NCBI GenBank assembly: GCA_947489665.1
Contig: CANLEH010000004.1
Span: forward strand, 1 to 64,000
Direction of reading: 5' to 3'
DNA length: 64,000 bases
Origin: an uncultured Roseicyclus sp.
GTDB taxonomy: Bacteria; Pseudomonadota; Alphaproteobacteria; Rhodobacterales; Rhodobacteraceae
A model generated the notes under the pieces. The model ran no database searches. It was given only the letters and a program-made list of their open reading frames with translations, and had not been told where the DNA came from. Shown here in pieces: positions 47,328 through 56,850 of this stretch (position 1 is the first letter of the stretch; the number at the start of each line of letters is the position of its first letter). Made by a program: the position numbers and the translations under genes.

Positions 47328-47406
47328 GTGTCTCGCTCCGAATTACTGGTTGGCCGGAGGGCGCCGGATGCGACCCTCGAACGGCAGGAATAACATTGAA
47401 GCCCGG

Positions 47407-47435
47407 CCAATAGGCAAAGGCCGGGGCGGAGTCAA
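47407..47435 (-). promoter_or_regulatory. Predicted rpmH promoter
   Basis: On the minus strand TTGACT (47435-47430), 17 nt, TATTGG (47412-47407), 80 nt before rpmH. A GC-rich inverted repeat (GCCCGGCC and GGCCGGGGC, 47401-47427) overlaps it and may end the upstream DUF523 gene. Confidence 0.55.
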
Positions 47436-47448
47436 CAAACCAGATCGC

Positions 47449-47952
47449 CTATTGCCCGGAATTTTCCGCTTCTTCCAGCGCACGGGCGAGATCGTTCAAT
47501 TGATGTTGGGCAAAAACCCGCACCCCGGCGGCCCGCAGCCTTGCCGCAACAACACCTTCGCCCTGATGTGTCTGGCCGTTGAAATCACCGGAATAGACGC
47601 GAGAGGAGCCGCAGGACGGACTGCCATCGGTCAACAGTGCAAAGCGGCAGCCGTTTTCTTTAGCGACCTCCAGCGCAAGATTTGCACCGTTTACAAAGTC
47701 AGCGGTCATATCGAGGCCGTCCTTGTCATAGACGGCGCCACGCCCCCGCAGAACAGCTTGGGCCGTTGCGCCTGGCGCAATCTCGGCCGGGGCGCGGGGT
47801 GTCGGAAGGCCAGCGGCCATTTCGGGACACAGGCTGATCAGGCGTCCTTCAGCGCGCCAGGTGGCCAAGAGCTGGTTTTCCAGCGTCTTGGATTTGCCGT
47901 CGTAGCGGACCCGAGCGCCCATCAGGCAGGAACTGATCAGTACCTTTTCCAC
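47449..47952 (-). CDS. DUF523 family protein
   Basis: 167 residues: SCLMGARVRYDGKSK, then LCPEMAAGLPTPR and LLTDGSPSCGSSRVYSG, the DUF523 signature with conserved Cys. Role unknown. The GTG at 47952 gives the family N-terminus VEKVLISSCLMG; GGGGGA lies just upstream. An earlier in-frame GTG/ATG (47979) would add nine residues. Confidence 0.85.
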   Translation of the reverse strand: MEKVLISSCLMGARVRYDGKSKTLENQLLATWRAEGRLISLCPEMAAGLPTPRAPAEIAPGATAQAVLRGRGAVYDKDGLDMTADFVNGANLALEVAKENGCRFALLTDGSPSCGSSRVYSGDFNGQTHQGEGVVAARLRAAGVRVFAQHQLNDLARALEEAENSGQ

Positions 47953-48126
47953 GTATCCCCCGGGGAACTGAAACATCACTTTGCCCGTTTGTTACGAGTT
48001 TTCGCGGGCAAGGTCACGAAATCCTGCATTCGCGTCACGTCGCATCACTCGCGCGTGAGGGGGGATATCGCCCTTGCGCCGGATGTCGCATCTAGGGTCC
48101 AACTCACGGGACAAGGAAATTGGGAA

Positions 48127-48861
48127 ATGTCGGACAGCGTGTCAGACCCGCAGAACTCAGGACTAGGGCGTTACTTTCCGCTGATCGCTGTCGTGATCGG
48201 TGCGGGCATCGGCTACTATTTCTTCCGCGACTATCTCAGTTTTCAGGCCCTGGCCGATAACCGCGAGGCGCTGCTGGCCTTTCGGGACGCCAATTATGTG
48301 CTGACGGCGGCCCTGTTCATCTTGGCTTATGCGTTGATTGTGGCGTTCTCGCTGCCCGGCGCTACGATCGCCACCCTGACGGGTGGGTTCTTGTTTGCGA
48401 CCTTTCCGGGCGCCTTGTTCAATATCACCGGTGCGACCGTTGGGGCGACCGCCATTTTCCTGGCCGCGCAGACCAGCTTTGGCGCGCGGATCGGGGCGCG
48501 GTTGGAGGGCTCGGAAGGTATCACAAAGCGCTTCAAAGATGCCATTGATGAGAACCAGTGGTCGGCGCTGTTCTTGCTGCGGCTGGTTCCGGCCGTTCCG
48601 TTTTTCGTCGCAAACGTCCTGCCGGCCTTGTTTGAGGTCCCGGTGCGTCGCTACGTGATCACCACGTTCTTCGGGATCATGCCCGGTGCGATTGTGTATA
48701 CCTCTGTCGGGGCCGGTCTTGGAGACGTCTTCGCGCGGGGCGAGACCCCAAACCTTGGCATTATCTTCGAGCCGCAGGTATTGCTTCCAATCCTTGGCCT
48801 GTGTGCACTTGCGGCACTTCCAGTTGCGCTCAAAGCTCTGCGCGGCAAAAAAGGGATTTGA
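48127..48861 (+). CDS. TVP38/TMEM64 (VTT/DedA-like) membrane protein
   Basis: 244 residues, about six hydrophobic segments. FSLPGATIATLTGGFLFATF, then LLRLVPAVPFFVANVLPALF and FFGIMPGAIVYTSVGAGLG match the VTT domain. Family members are linked to lipid or small-molecule transport. The ATG at 48127 has AAGGA upstream. The next gene (flavoprotein) starts 3 nt later; the pair recurs in many bacteria. Confidence 0.88.
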   Translation: MSDSVSDPQNSGLGRYFPLIAVVIGAGIGYYFFRDYLSFQALADNREALLAFRDANYVLTAALFILAYALIVAFSLPGATIATLTGGFLFATFPGALFNITGATVGATAIFLAAQTSFGARIGARLEGSEGITKRFKDAIDENQWSALFLLRLVPAVPFFVANVLPALFEVPVRRYVITTFFGIMPGAIVYTSVGAGLGDVFARGETPNLGIIFEPQVLLPILGLCALAALPVALKALRGKKGI

Positions 48862-48864
48862 TCC

Positions 48865-50283
48865 ATGGCCACGATTGAGACGGACATCTGCGTCATCGGC
48901 GCAGGCTCTGGCGGCTTGTCTGTGGCGGCTGGTGCCGTGCAGATGGGCGCGAAAGTGGTCTTGCTGGAAGGCCACAAGATGGGCGGGGATTGCCTGAACT
49001 ATGGCTGTGTTCCCTCGAAGGCTCTGCTCGCCGCCGGGCACAAGGCCCATGGAACGTCAGAAGGCGCGTTTGGCGTGGCCGGTCATGCACCAAACCCAGA
49101 CTACGCCGCTGCCAAAGACCACGTCCATGCCGTGATTGCCGAGATAGAGCCAGTGGACAGCCAGGACCGGTTCGAGGGCCTTGGTGTCCATGTCATCCGT
49201 CAATTCGGACGTTTCATAAGTGAGACCGAGGTTCAGGCGGGCGAAGACACGATCAAGGCACGGCGCTTTGTGATTGCCACGGGCTCACGCCCCTTCGTGC
49301 CGCCGATCCCGGGGCTCGCGGATGTGCCATACCACACGAACGAGACGATTTTCGATCTGCGTGAGCGGCCCGAGCATCTGATCATCATTGGCGGTGGCCC
49401 CATCGGACTTGAAATGGCCCAGGCCCACCGCCGTCTTGGCAGCAAAGTCACCGTTCTTGAAGGCGACAAAGCCATGGGCAAGGATGACCCAGAGGCCGCC
49501 GCCATCGTGTTGGAAAACCTGCGCGCGGAGGGCATCGAGATCATCGAGGGCGCCTTGGCCAGTCAGATCAGCGGATCCGAAGGCGCCATCACCGTCGAGA
49601 CCAAGGATGGCACGCGTTATGAGGGCACGCATCTTTTGGTGGCGGTCGGTCGGCAGGTCAATGTCGACAAGCTCGATCTGGAAAAGGCCGGCGTGGATTA
49701 TGACCGGCGCGGTGTGACGGTTGATGCGGGTCTGCGGTCCACCAACAAGCGGGTCTATGCTGTTGGCGATGTGGCCGGAGGCTACCAGTTCACCCATGTC
49801 GCGGGATACCATGCCGGTGTCATCATTCGCCCCATGTTGTTTGGCCTGCCCGCAAAGGCACGCACCGATCATATTCCCTGGGCGACCTACACGTCGCCGG
49901 AACTGGCGCAGGTCGGCCTGACGGAAGCGCAAGCCAAAGAAAAGCATGGAGACGGCGTGTTCATCGCTAAGGCTGAATTCCATCACAACGATCGCGGCAT
50001 CGCGACCGGTCAGACCAAGGGCTTTGCCAAGGTCATGGTTGTGAAAGGCAGGCCAGTGGGTGCCACAATCGTTGGGCCACAGGCGGGTGATCTGATTCAG
50101 ATCTGGTCCATGGCAATCGCAAACAAGATGAAGATGAGCGCAGTCGCCGGCATGATTGCGCCCTACCCAACGCTGGGAGAGATTAACAAACGGGCCGCAA
50201 GCGCGTATTTCTCACCCAAGCTGTTCGAAAGCGACACGGTCAAGAAGGTCGTGCGGTTCGTGCAACGGTTCGGGCGTCCTTAG
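48865..50283 (+). CDS. MerA-like class I pyridine-nucleotide disulfide oxidoreductase
   Basis: 472 residues: FAD motif CVIGAGSGGLSVAAGAVQMG, redox-active disulfide GGDCLNYGCVPSK, NAD(P)H motif IIGGGPIGLEMA, and VYAVGDVAGGYQFTHVAGYH. No N-terminal HMA domain and no vicinal C-terminal Cys pair, so mercuric reduction is unlikely. It probably reduces a low-molecular thiol or quinone partner of the TVP38 protein; that is inference. Confidence 0.88.
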   Translation: MATIETDICVIGAGSGGLSVAAGAVQMGAKVVLLEGHKMGGDCLNYGCVPSKALLAAGHKAHGTSEGAFGVAGHAPNPDYAAAKDHVHAVIAEIEPVDSQDRFEGLGVHVIRQFGRFISETEVQAGEDTIKARRFVIATGSRPFVPPIPGLADVPYHTNETIFDLRERPEHLIIIGGGPIGLEMAQAHRRLGSKVTVLEGDKAMGKDDPEAAAIVLENLRAEGIEIIEGALASQISGSEGAITVETKDGTRYEGTHLLVAVGRQVNVDKLDLEKAGVDYDRRGVTVDAGLRSTNKRVYAVGDVAGGYQFTHVAGYHAGVIIRPMLFGLPAKARTDHIPWATYTSPELAQVGLTEAQAKEKHGDGVFIAKAEFHHNDRGIATGQTKGFAKVMVVKGRPVGATIVGPQAGDLIQIWSMAIANKMKMSAVAGMIAPYPTLGEINKRAASAYFSPKLFESDTVKKVVRFVQRFGRP

Positions 50284-50332
50284 GCGCCCGGTCACGCAAC
50301 AGGGCCTTCGGGCCCATTCGGGGGGGCGGCGA

Positions 50333-51718
50333 TTGGCCAACTCACTGTCAGGGCGATTTCTGATCCTCACCATCATCTTCGTGATGCTGGCGGAGGTCTT
50401 CATTTTCGTCCCCTCCATCGCCCGCTTCCGCGAGGATTATCTGCTGGCGCGCCTTGAACGGGCGCAAATCGCCTCGCTTGCGCTATTGGCGACCGACGGC
50501 ATGATTGATGACGATCTGGAATACGAGCTTCTGGAAAATGCCGAGGTCTTGAACGTCGTGTTGAGGCGCGATGCAGTGCGTCAGTTGATCCTTTCTACCG
50601 ATGGAATGGAGCCGATTTCGGGCACGTTCGACCTGCGCGACGCACCCGCATGGGAGCTGATCCGCGACGCGACCATGCGCATTCTGGAGACCGAGGATCA
50701 GAATATCCGGGTGATCGGAGAGCCTGTGCGCGAAGCGGGCTTGCTGATTGAAGTGACCATGGAAACCGCTCCGTTGCGGATGGCGATGATCGACTATGGT
50801 CAGCGGATCCTGGTGCTGTCAGCCGCCATTTCCATCTTTACCGCCCTACTGTTGTTTGTGGCAGTGCGCATCTTGATGGTGAACCCGATCAAACGCGTTG
50901 TCGGCTCGATGATGAGCTATGCCGAAGCGCCGGAAGACGCCAACCGGATCATCCAGCCCCAAGGCTCCGTGAGAGAGTTGCGGAACGCCGAGGAGGCGTT
51001 GAACGGGATGCAGACGCAGTTGACCAGCCTTTTGCGGCAGCGCGAGCGTCTGGCGCAGTTGGGGGAGGCCGTCGCAAAGATCAGCCACGACCTGCGTAAC
51101 ATGCTTTCGGTCGCGACACTTGTTGCCGACAGGCTTGAGACCGTCCCGGACCCGACGGTGCAACGCATCGCACCCAAGCTGATCAATTCATTGAACCGCG
51201 CCATCAATCTGACCGAGGCAACCTTGGCCTTTGGCCGCGCGGAGGAGCCTGCGCCAAAGTTGGATCGCTTGCCCCTTGAGCCGTTGGTCGACGATGTTCT
51301 GGACAATGACAACCTTGCGCAGGGCGATGGCGATGTAAGTTATACCGCCGACGTGCCGCGTGACATGCACGTTCGTGCGGATGGAGAACAACTTCATCGC
51401 GTGCTCTCAAATCTTGTCCGTAACGCGCGACAGGCCATTGCCGCCACCCATATGCCGGGTGAGGTCAAGATCTCGGCGATGGAGTTGGACAATGGGTGGT
51501 GCATCGAGATTTGCGACACAGGCCCCGGTCTTCCGGCCAAAGCGCGTGACAACCTGTTCAAGCCGTTCTCGTCAGCACAAAAGGCGGGGGGTACGGGCCT
51601 GGGTCTTGCGATCTGCTCTGAGATCATTCGAGGTCACGGTGGCAGGCTTGACCTCAAGAAAAGTGACGAAGAGGGGACGACCTTTACGCTTTTCCTGCCG
51701 GCTGGCATGACCTCCTGA
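50333..51718 (+). CDS. Orphan sensor histidine kinase
   Basis: 461 residues from TTG 50333, which has a GGGGGGCGG site 3 nt upstream. TM1 9-30, periplasmic loop 31-155, TM2 158-182, HAMP-like region, H-box AKISHDLRNML (H252), N-box LSNLVRNARQA, G1 DTGPGLP and G2 GGTGLGLAI. No response regulator adjoins it. 49 nt separate it from the flavoprotein, so it may be cotranscribed. Confidence 0.9.
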   Translation: MANSLSGRFLILTIIFVMLAEVFIFVPSIARFREDYLLARLERAQIASLALLATDGMIDDDLEYELLENAEVLNVVLRRDAVRQLILSTDGMEPISGTFDLRDAPAWELIRDATMRILETEDQNIRVIGEPVREAGLLIEVTMETAPLRMAMIDYGQRILVLSAAISIFTALLLFVAVRILMVNPIKRVVGSMMSYAEAPEDANRIIQPQGSVRELRNAEEALNGMQTQLTSLLRQRERLAQLGEAVAKISHDLRNMLSVATLVADRLETVPDPTVQRIAPKLINSLNRAINLTEATLAFGRAEEPAPKLDRLPLEPLVDDVLDNDNLAQGDGDVSYTADVPRDMHVRADGEQLHRVLSNLVRNARQAIAATHMPGEVKISAMELDNGWCIEICDTGPGLPAKARDNLFKPFSSAQKAGGTGLGLAICSEIIRGHGGRLDLKKSDEEGTTFTLFLPAGMTS

Positions 51719-51725
51719 TTGGCCC

Positions 51726-51753
51726 TTGCGCTGCACGGACACCGGGGTTAAAC
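51726..51753 (+). promoter_or_regulatory. Possible tRNA-Arg promoter
   Basis: TTGCGC (51726-51731), 16 nt, TTAAAC (51748-51753). It would place the start a few bases before the tRNA. Confidence 0.4.
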
Positions 51754-51764
51754 GACCGCATCGT

Positions 51765-51841
51765 GCGCTGGTAGCTCAGTTGGATAGAGTACTTGACTAC
51801 GAATCAAGGGGTCGGGGGTTCGAATCCTCCCCAGCGCGCCA
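51765..51841 (+). tRNA. tRNA-Arg (anticodon ACG)
   Basis: 77 nt. Acceptor GCGCTGG pairs with CCAGCGC, discriminator G and encoded CCA (51839-51841). Anticodon stem-loop CTTGACTACGAATCAAG holds ACG, read as ICG after deamination, decoding CGU/CGC/CGA. T loop GGTTCGAATCC is present. It marks the border with the region that follows. Confidence 0.95.
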
Positions 51842-52734
51842 TCCAAACATGAAACCCATAAAGAAATTCGTGAGACAATGGCGTCTTGGGGCTGAGAAAT
51901 GGCCCGTAGCCAATGCATTTTGGGATGGGTGATGTTTGTTTCCCTGAAAACCCTCCCTCTCGGTCGAGTTGTGAAGCCGATTTTCCGTGCAAGTGAGGCC
52001 CGAAACGAGTCAGTCGGTTTGGGCCGAATGCAGATGGTTGCCGATCCGAGTTTCCGTTTCATCGTGCAGTTCGGACAAGGCATGTCTCTAGGACAAACTA
52101 GCACGATGCCTATCTTGACGCTCACAGCAGCCATGAAGTGATGCAGGTAGTTCGTAAACGGAACCTAGAGACGACAGAGCAAACGGACCGGTATTTTGCT
52201 CATGCTCGTGTTCCTCATCCAGATTAGGGGTTTGAGATTCGTTTGGAAGAACTTAGCGGCGGAGTTCGGTTGGTCTATCATCTCTGGATCCTCGAAAATG
52301 GTAAGGAAAAATATAACTGATTCAATATTCTAGTACCCTTCTTGTGGGGCTAAGGCTTGTCGCGCGCTGGGATACAGAAGGCGCTAGACGCGGCGATTTC
52401 TAGGCTCCAAAAAAACTGCTCGATTGAGAATTGAGAGCTGCGCGCAGTGGTAGTCACACGGGACTGCAAAGAGTGAGCTAACCGAGAGGACGCTCACCTT
52501 TTGGCGCGCTTAGGCAAGATGCAGAAACGAAGCGCCTGAACATAGGTCGATGCGCGACCTAGATTTTGGCTCTTTCTGTCTAATAGTCAGAAGGCACAAC
52601 CAATCTTGCTCTTAAACAAGGGACTCGATTCGACAAACCGGAACGCAGCCCAAGACGCTTGGAAAAAGATATTGTGTGGCGTAAGCATCCGCGACTACGT
52701 CCTTGAATCCGGACCTTGAGGCGGTACTCACTGC
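51842..52734 (+). other. Gene-poor stretch between tRNA-Arg and the polysaccharide locus
   Basis: No convincing gene in 893 nt. GC is lower than the flanks in places (40% in the line 52261-52320). The frame at 51899-52141 and its antisense partners derive from the tRNA and have no ribosome site. It may be a decayed island border. No terminal repeat of the tRNA 3' end was seen inside the window. Confidence 0.7.
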
Positions 52735-53769
52735 ATGAAACTTGAAGGCGCAACCGTCCTGATCACTGGCGGCACGGGATCATTTGGCAAGACAATGCTC
52801 CGTTCCTTGTTGGGCGATGGCGCCGAACAGGTTCGCGTGTTCAGCCGTGACGAGGAAAAACAGGACGCTCTGCGGGTCAGCCTGCGTGATGACCGGGTCC
52901 GCTACTACATAGGTGATATTCGGGACCGTTCGAGCATCGCGAACGCGATGAAGGGCGTTGACTGCGTGTTTCATGCTGCAGCGTTGAAACAGGTGCCCTC
53001 ATGCGAATTTTTTCCCATGGAGGCGGTTCGCACAAACGTTTTGGGCTCAGAAAACGTTATCCGCTCGGCCGTTGAAGCGAAGGTAAAAAGCCTTGTCTGC
53101 CTTTCCACTGACAAGGCGGTTTTTCCGGTGAATGCAATGGGCCTTTCCAAGGCCATGATGGAAAAGCTGGCCCAGTGTGTGGCACGCGAATTGGGCGATC
53201 AGAGCGAGACCACGATCTCATGCGTTCGCTACGGCAACGTAATGTATTCGCGTGGCTCAGCCATACCACTCTTCGTCAAACAACTGAAAACGGGCAAGCC
53301 GATTACGTTAACCGAACCGACGATGACTCGCTTTCTCATGCCGCTCCGAGACTCTGTGGAGTTGGTGCGGTACGCGTTCGAGCATGCCAATCAAGGCGAC
53401 CTCTTCATCAAGAAAGCACCGGCTGCGACGATCCTGAATCTTGTTGAGGCGCTGAAACAATTGTTCGACGTACCGGATCATCCGATTGAACTCATTGGAT
53501 GGCGGCACGCGGAAAAGCTCTACGAGACGCTGGCTTCCGCGCAGGAATTGGCGACTTCGGAGGATATGGGCGATTACTACCGCATCCGCCTCGACATCCG
53601 CGATCTGAACTACAAGCCGTTCTTCAGCGAAGGCGATGACAAACTCGTCGTTCAGGAAGACTACCATTCCCACAATACCGAACGTCTCAACGTTTCTGAG
53701 ATAAAAAAGCTGCTTCTGAGCTTGCCAGAGGTGCAGGCGGAGTTGGCTGGGTGGTCGGCTTCGCGCTAA
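52735..53769 (+). CDS. capE: UDP-GlcNAc 4,6-dehydratase/5-epimerase, CapE/FnlA/WbjB type
   Basis: 344 residues. Rossmann motif LITGGTGSFGKTML, HAAALKQVPSCEF and STDKAVFPVNAMGLSKAMME, where Met stands in the YxxxK position, as in CapE/FlaA1-type dehydratases. First step to UDP-L-FucNAc. A weak GAGG lies 13 nt before the ATG. First gene of the polysaccharide locus. Confidence 0.92.
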   Translation: MKLEGATVLITGGTGSFGKTMLRSLLGDGAEQVRVFSRDEEKQDALRVSLRDDRVRYYIGDIRDRSSIANAMKGVDCVFHAAALKQVPSCEFFPMEAVRTNVLGSENVIRSAVEAKVKSLVCLSTDKAVFPVNAMGLSKAMMEKLAQCVARELGDQSETTISCVRYGNVMYSRGSAIPLFVKQLKTGKPITLTEPTMTRFLMPLRDSVELVRYAFEHANQGDLFIKKAPAATILNLVEALKQLFDVPDHPIELIGWRHAEKLYETLASAQELATSEDMGDYYRIRLDIRDLNYKPFFSEGDDKLVVQEDYHSHNTERLNVSEIKKLLLSLPEVQAELAGWSASR

Positions 53770-53795
53770 CGCTTTCAACCGAAGGATTTTCGGCA

Positions 53796-54566
53796 ATGAC
53801 AAATCAGACAGGGACAGGCCTCATCACGAACCAGAAGTCCATAGCGTTGCGCATCAAGCGCGTTGTGGGGCATCGGGTATGGCGGGTCATCACCCGGCCG
53901 ATTGCGTTTGGCTTGAAGCTGATGCCGCAGTCATTGGTGTTCAAAGTTGGCATGGCTTTGCGCAAGAACAGCTATCCCTATTGCCTGATCACCGAGGGCG
54001 ACACCGCAATTCAAGTTGGTGCACCCGCCGACCTGTTGCGCATTGGACGTTCACGGGCCGTCTTCTTTGCGATGCGGGTCGGTGCTTCGGGTCATGTCTT
54101 TATCTTCGAACCGGAACCCAATTCCGCCAAGGCCATGCGCGACTATTTGCAACGCAACGGGATGAAAGACCGCGCCACGGTGGTCGAAAAGGGGTGTTGG
54201 TCCTCGGATCGGGTATTGCGTTTTTGGTCCAATCCAGATCATCCGGCCTCTAACCTTTTGGAAGACGTCTCAAAATGGGACGAAACGGAATTGCGCGCGC
54301 GTCAGTATCAGCCCAGCGAGGTGCCGGTCACAACGATCGACGGCGTTCTGGACGCGGCGAATGTCACCACCGTCAAGATGGTCAGCATCACGACAAACGG
54401 ATCGGAAGATGAGATCCTGTCGGGGGCAGAAAAAACGCTGGCCAAGGCCGACTACCTTGCGTTGGCAGAAACCGGTGAAGAGGTTCACGCGCTCGCCCAG
54501 AGTGTCGGCTTTCGCAACATGGCGCTGGATGACCGTGGCTTCACGGCGGCCCGCATCGTAGAGTAG
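53796..54566 (+). CDS. FkbM-like methyltransferase with altered SAM motif
   Basis: 256 residues. AIQVGAPADLLRIG (71-84) sits where FkbM proteins have DVGANxG, so the SAM-binding motif I has changed (VGAP). VFIFEPEPNSAKAM follows the family pattern, and the C-terminal VTTIDGVLDA and VKMVSITTNGSEDEILSGA also fit. It lies between the first two FucNAc genes, so it may methylate a sugar of the glycan, or be inactive. AAGGA precedes the ATG by 10 nt. Confidence 0.65.
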   Translation: MTNQTGTGLITNQKSIALRIKRVVGHRVWRVITRPIAFGLKLMPQSLVFKVGMALRKNSYPYCLITEGDTAIQVGAPADLLRIGRSRAVFFAMRVGASGHVFIFEPEPNSAKAMRDYLQRNGMKDRATVVEKGCWSSDRVLRFWSNPDHPASNLLEDVSKWDETELRARQYQPSEVPVTTIDGVLDAANVTTVKMVSITTNGSEDEILSGAEKTLAKADYLALAETGEEVHALAQSVGFRNMALDDRGFTAARIVE

Positions 54567-54580
54567 GGACAGAGGGGGGC

Positions 54581-55708
54581 GTGGCAATTCGGATCGTCGT
54601 TACCGGTGCACGGGGATTGATCGGCTGGCACGCCCATGCTCGGCTTCATGCCGCGAATTGCGCAGCTTCATTCAAAGGTGCGCCTACGCCGTTTGAGATT
54701 GTGCCATTGGGGCACGCGGAGTTCGATGACGATGCTACACTTGAAGCGGCCATAACAGGCGCGGAAGCGGTTTTGCATTTTGCCGGTGTGAACCGTGCCC
54801 CCGACGACGAGGTCGAAGCCGCAAACCCCGCGATCGCCCGGCGGCTGGTCGCTGCGTGTCGCGCGGTTGAGGCCGCGCCCCATATCGTTTACGCCAACTC
54901 AACCCATGCGAGCTCAGACACGCCATATGGGCGGTCCAAACGCATCGCAGGCGACATCCTTAGCGCATATGCACCGCGTTACACCGACCTTATTCTGCCC
55001 CATATCTTCGGGGAGGGCGCGAGGCCGCGCTACAACAACGTGACGGCAACGCTCATCGATGACATCCTGGCCGGACGCCCGTTGCAGGTGAACCCCGATG
55101 GCAAGGTTTCCCTGTGTCATGCTGGCAGTGCTGCGCAGGCAGCCATCGATGCGGTTGTGACGGGCCGTGCAGAGACGGTCGCCTTGGAAGGCAGGCCGTT
55201 GTCCGTCCCGGACCTTTGCGAGACGCTGACGGGCTTTCATGCCTCGATGCAAGCGAATGTCTATCCCGATCTGTCGGACCCGTTCGATGTGGCGCTTTTC
55301 AACAGCTACCGAGCGGCCACTTATCCCGACGGCTGGCCGCGTCCGCTGAAACTGAACACCGATGCCCGCGGCACGCTTTTCGAAGCGGTCAAAGGCGGTG
55401 GTGGCGGGCAGACCTTCCTGTCGACAACTGAGCCGGGCGTCACCCGTGGCGATCACTTTCACCTGTCGAAGGTTGAACGCTTCCTTGTCGTGCAGGGCGA
55501 CGCCGTGATCCGTATCCGCAAGGTGTTGAGCGAAGAAGTCTGGGAATATCGTGTGTGTGGCGAAACGCCGGCACCGGTCGACATGCCCACGCTCCACACC
55601 CACTCCATCAAAAATGTAGGTACGGGTCCGCTGCTTACGCTGTTCTGGACGCATGATCTCTTCGATCCGGTCAACCCGGACACCTACGCTGACAAGGTAT
55701 TGCGATGA
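54581..55708 (+). CDS. capF: CapF/FnlB/WbjC-type epimerase-reductase with cupin domain
   Basis: 375 residues from GTG. N-terminal SDR domain with IVVTGARGLIGWHAHARL and YGRSKRIAGDIL; C-terminal cupin with GVTRGDHFHLSKVERFLV. In UDP-L-FucNAc synthesis this enzyme makes the 3-epimer and reduces C4. The upstream AGAGGGGGGC is a good ribosome site. ATGA overlap with the next gene. Confidence 0.92.
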   Translation: MAIRIVVTGARGLIGWHAHARLHAANCAASFKGAPTPFEIVPLGHAEFDDDATLEAAITGAEAVLHFAGVNRAPDDEVEAANPAIARRLVAACRAVEAAPHIVYANSTHASSDTPYGRSKRIAGDILSAYAPRYTDLILPHIFGEGARPRYNNVTATLIDDILAGRPLQVNPDGKVSLCHAGSAAQAAIDAVVTGRAETVALEGRPLSVPDLCETLTGFHASMQANVYPDLSDPFDVALFNSYRAATYPDGWPRPLKLNTDARGTLFEAVKGGGGGQTFLSTTEPGVTRGDHFHLSKVERFLVVQGDAVIRIRKVLSEEVWEYRVCGETPAPVDMPTLHTHSIKNVGTGPLLTLFWTHDLFDPVNPDTYADKVLR

Positions 55709-56850
55709 GCAAGCTCAAAGTCATGACCATCCTGGGGACCCGCCCCGAAATCATCCGGCTTTCGCGGGTGATGGCGCGGCTCGATGCGCACGCCGATCAC
55801 ATCATCACTCATACCGGGCAAAATTACGACTACGAACTCAACGAGGTCTTTTTCGAGGATCTAGGCGCGCGGAAACCTGACCATTTCCTTGATGTGGGCG
55901 GGGGCACCCTGGGCGAAACCCTGGGCGGCATTCTGACCAGGTCAGAGGCTGTTTTGTCTGAGGAGCGCCCTGATGCGGTGCTGATCCTGGGGGATACGAA
56001 CTCTGCCATCGCGGCCATTATGGCACGGCGCATGAAAATCCCGGTCTATCACATGGAAGCGGGCAACCGATCGTTTGACCGCAACGTACCCGAGGAAACC
56101 AATCGACGCATTGTGGACCACATCGCCGATTTCAACCTTGTCTACACCGAACACGCCCGCCGGCACCTTTTGTCCGAGGGGCTGGAGCACAGGCGGATCA
56201 ATCTGACCGGATCACCCATGCGCGAGGTACTTGACCATTATCGCGACCAGATCGAGGCTTCAGATGTCGTGGCGCGATTGGGGCTGAAGAAGCGCCGCTA
56301 TCTGATAGCCTCGCTGCACCGCGAGGAAAACGTCGATAATCGCGCGCGCCTCACGGAATTGGTCGGCGCCCTGAATGCACTGGCCCAGCGGCACGACATG
56401 CCCGTGATCCTTTCGACCCATCCCCGCACCCGGAAACGGCTTGAGGCGTTTGACCTGCGCTTCGACGACCGCGTGCAGGATATGAAGCCCTTTGGCTTCC
56501 ATGACTACAACAACCTTCAGAAACACGCCTTCTGCGCGATCTCCGACAGCGGGACCATTGCCGAAGAAGCGTCGATCCTCGGATTTCCCGCGATCAGCCC
56601 GCGGGACGCCATCGAACGACCCGAGGCGGTCGATGTTGGATGTATCCTCATGACCGGCGTCGACCAGGACACCATTCTGTCGGGAGTTGACACGGTGACA
56701 CGGCTGTTCGCCGAGCGGGAGGCCGCGGGGCATCCTCATCCGGTGCCGGACGACTACTGCATCACGAACACGTCCGAACGCGTGCTGGCGCTGATCATGG
56801 GGACTGCGAAGCTGTCGAACCAATGGGACGGAATTCGCATCAATGACTGA
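55705..56850 (+). CDS. capG: UDP-GlcNAc-2-epimerase-like, CapG/FnlC/WbjD type
   Basis: 381 residues: VMTILGTRPEIIRLSRVMA, then GDTNSAIAAIMARRMKIPVYHMEAG-like block and SDSGTIAEEASILGFPAIS. Third enzyme of the UDP-L-FucNAc pathway (C2 epimerisation). It follows capF with a 4-nt overlap and leads into the sulfotransferase with an 8-nt overlap. Confidence 0.92.
   Translation: MSKLKVMTILGTRPEIIRLSRVMARLDAHADHIITHTGQNYDYELNEVFFEDLGARKPDHFLDVGGGTLGETLGGILTRSEAVLSEERPDAVLILGDTNSAIAAIMARRMKIPVYHMEAGNRSFDRNVPEETNRRIVDHIADFNLVYTEHARRHLLSEGLEHRRINLTGSPMREVLDHYRDQIEASDVVARLGLKKRRYLIASLHREENVDNRARLTELVGALNALAQRHDMPVILSTHPRTRKRLEAFDLRFDDRVQDMKPFGFHDYNNLQKHAFCAISDSGTIAEEASILGFPAISPRDAIERPEAVDVGCILMTGVDQDTILSGVDTVTRLFAEREAAGHPHPVPDDYCITNTSERVLALIMGTAKLSNQWDGIRIND

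Noticed and set aside
51748-52134. Antisense frames over the tRNA-Arg ending in GGFEPPTP or GRIRTPDPLIRSQ-like text
   Set aside because: These peptides are the well-known spurious translations of the minus strand of tRNA genes and their downstream DNA; no ribosome site and no protein family.
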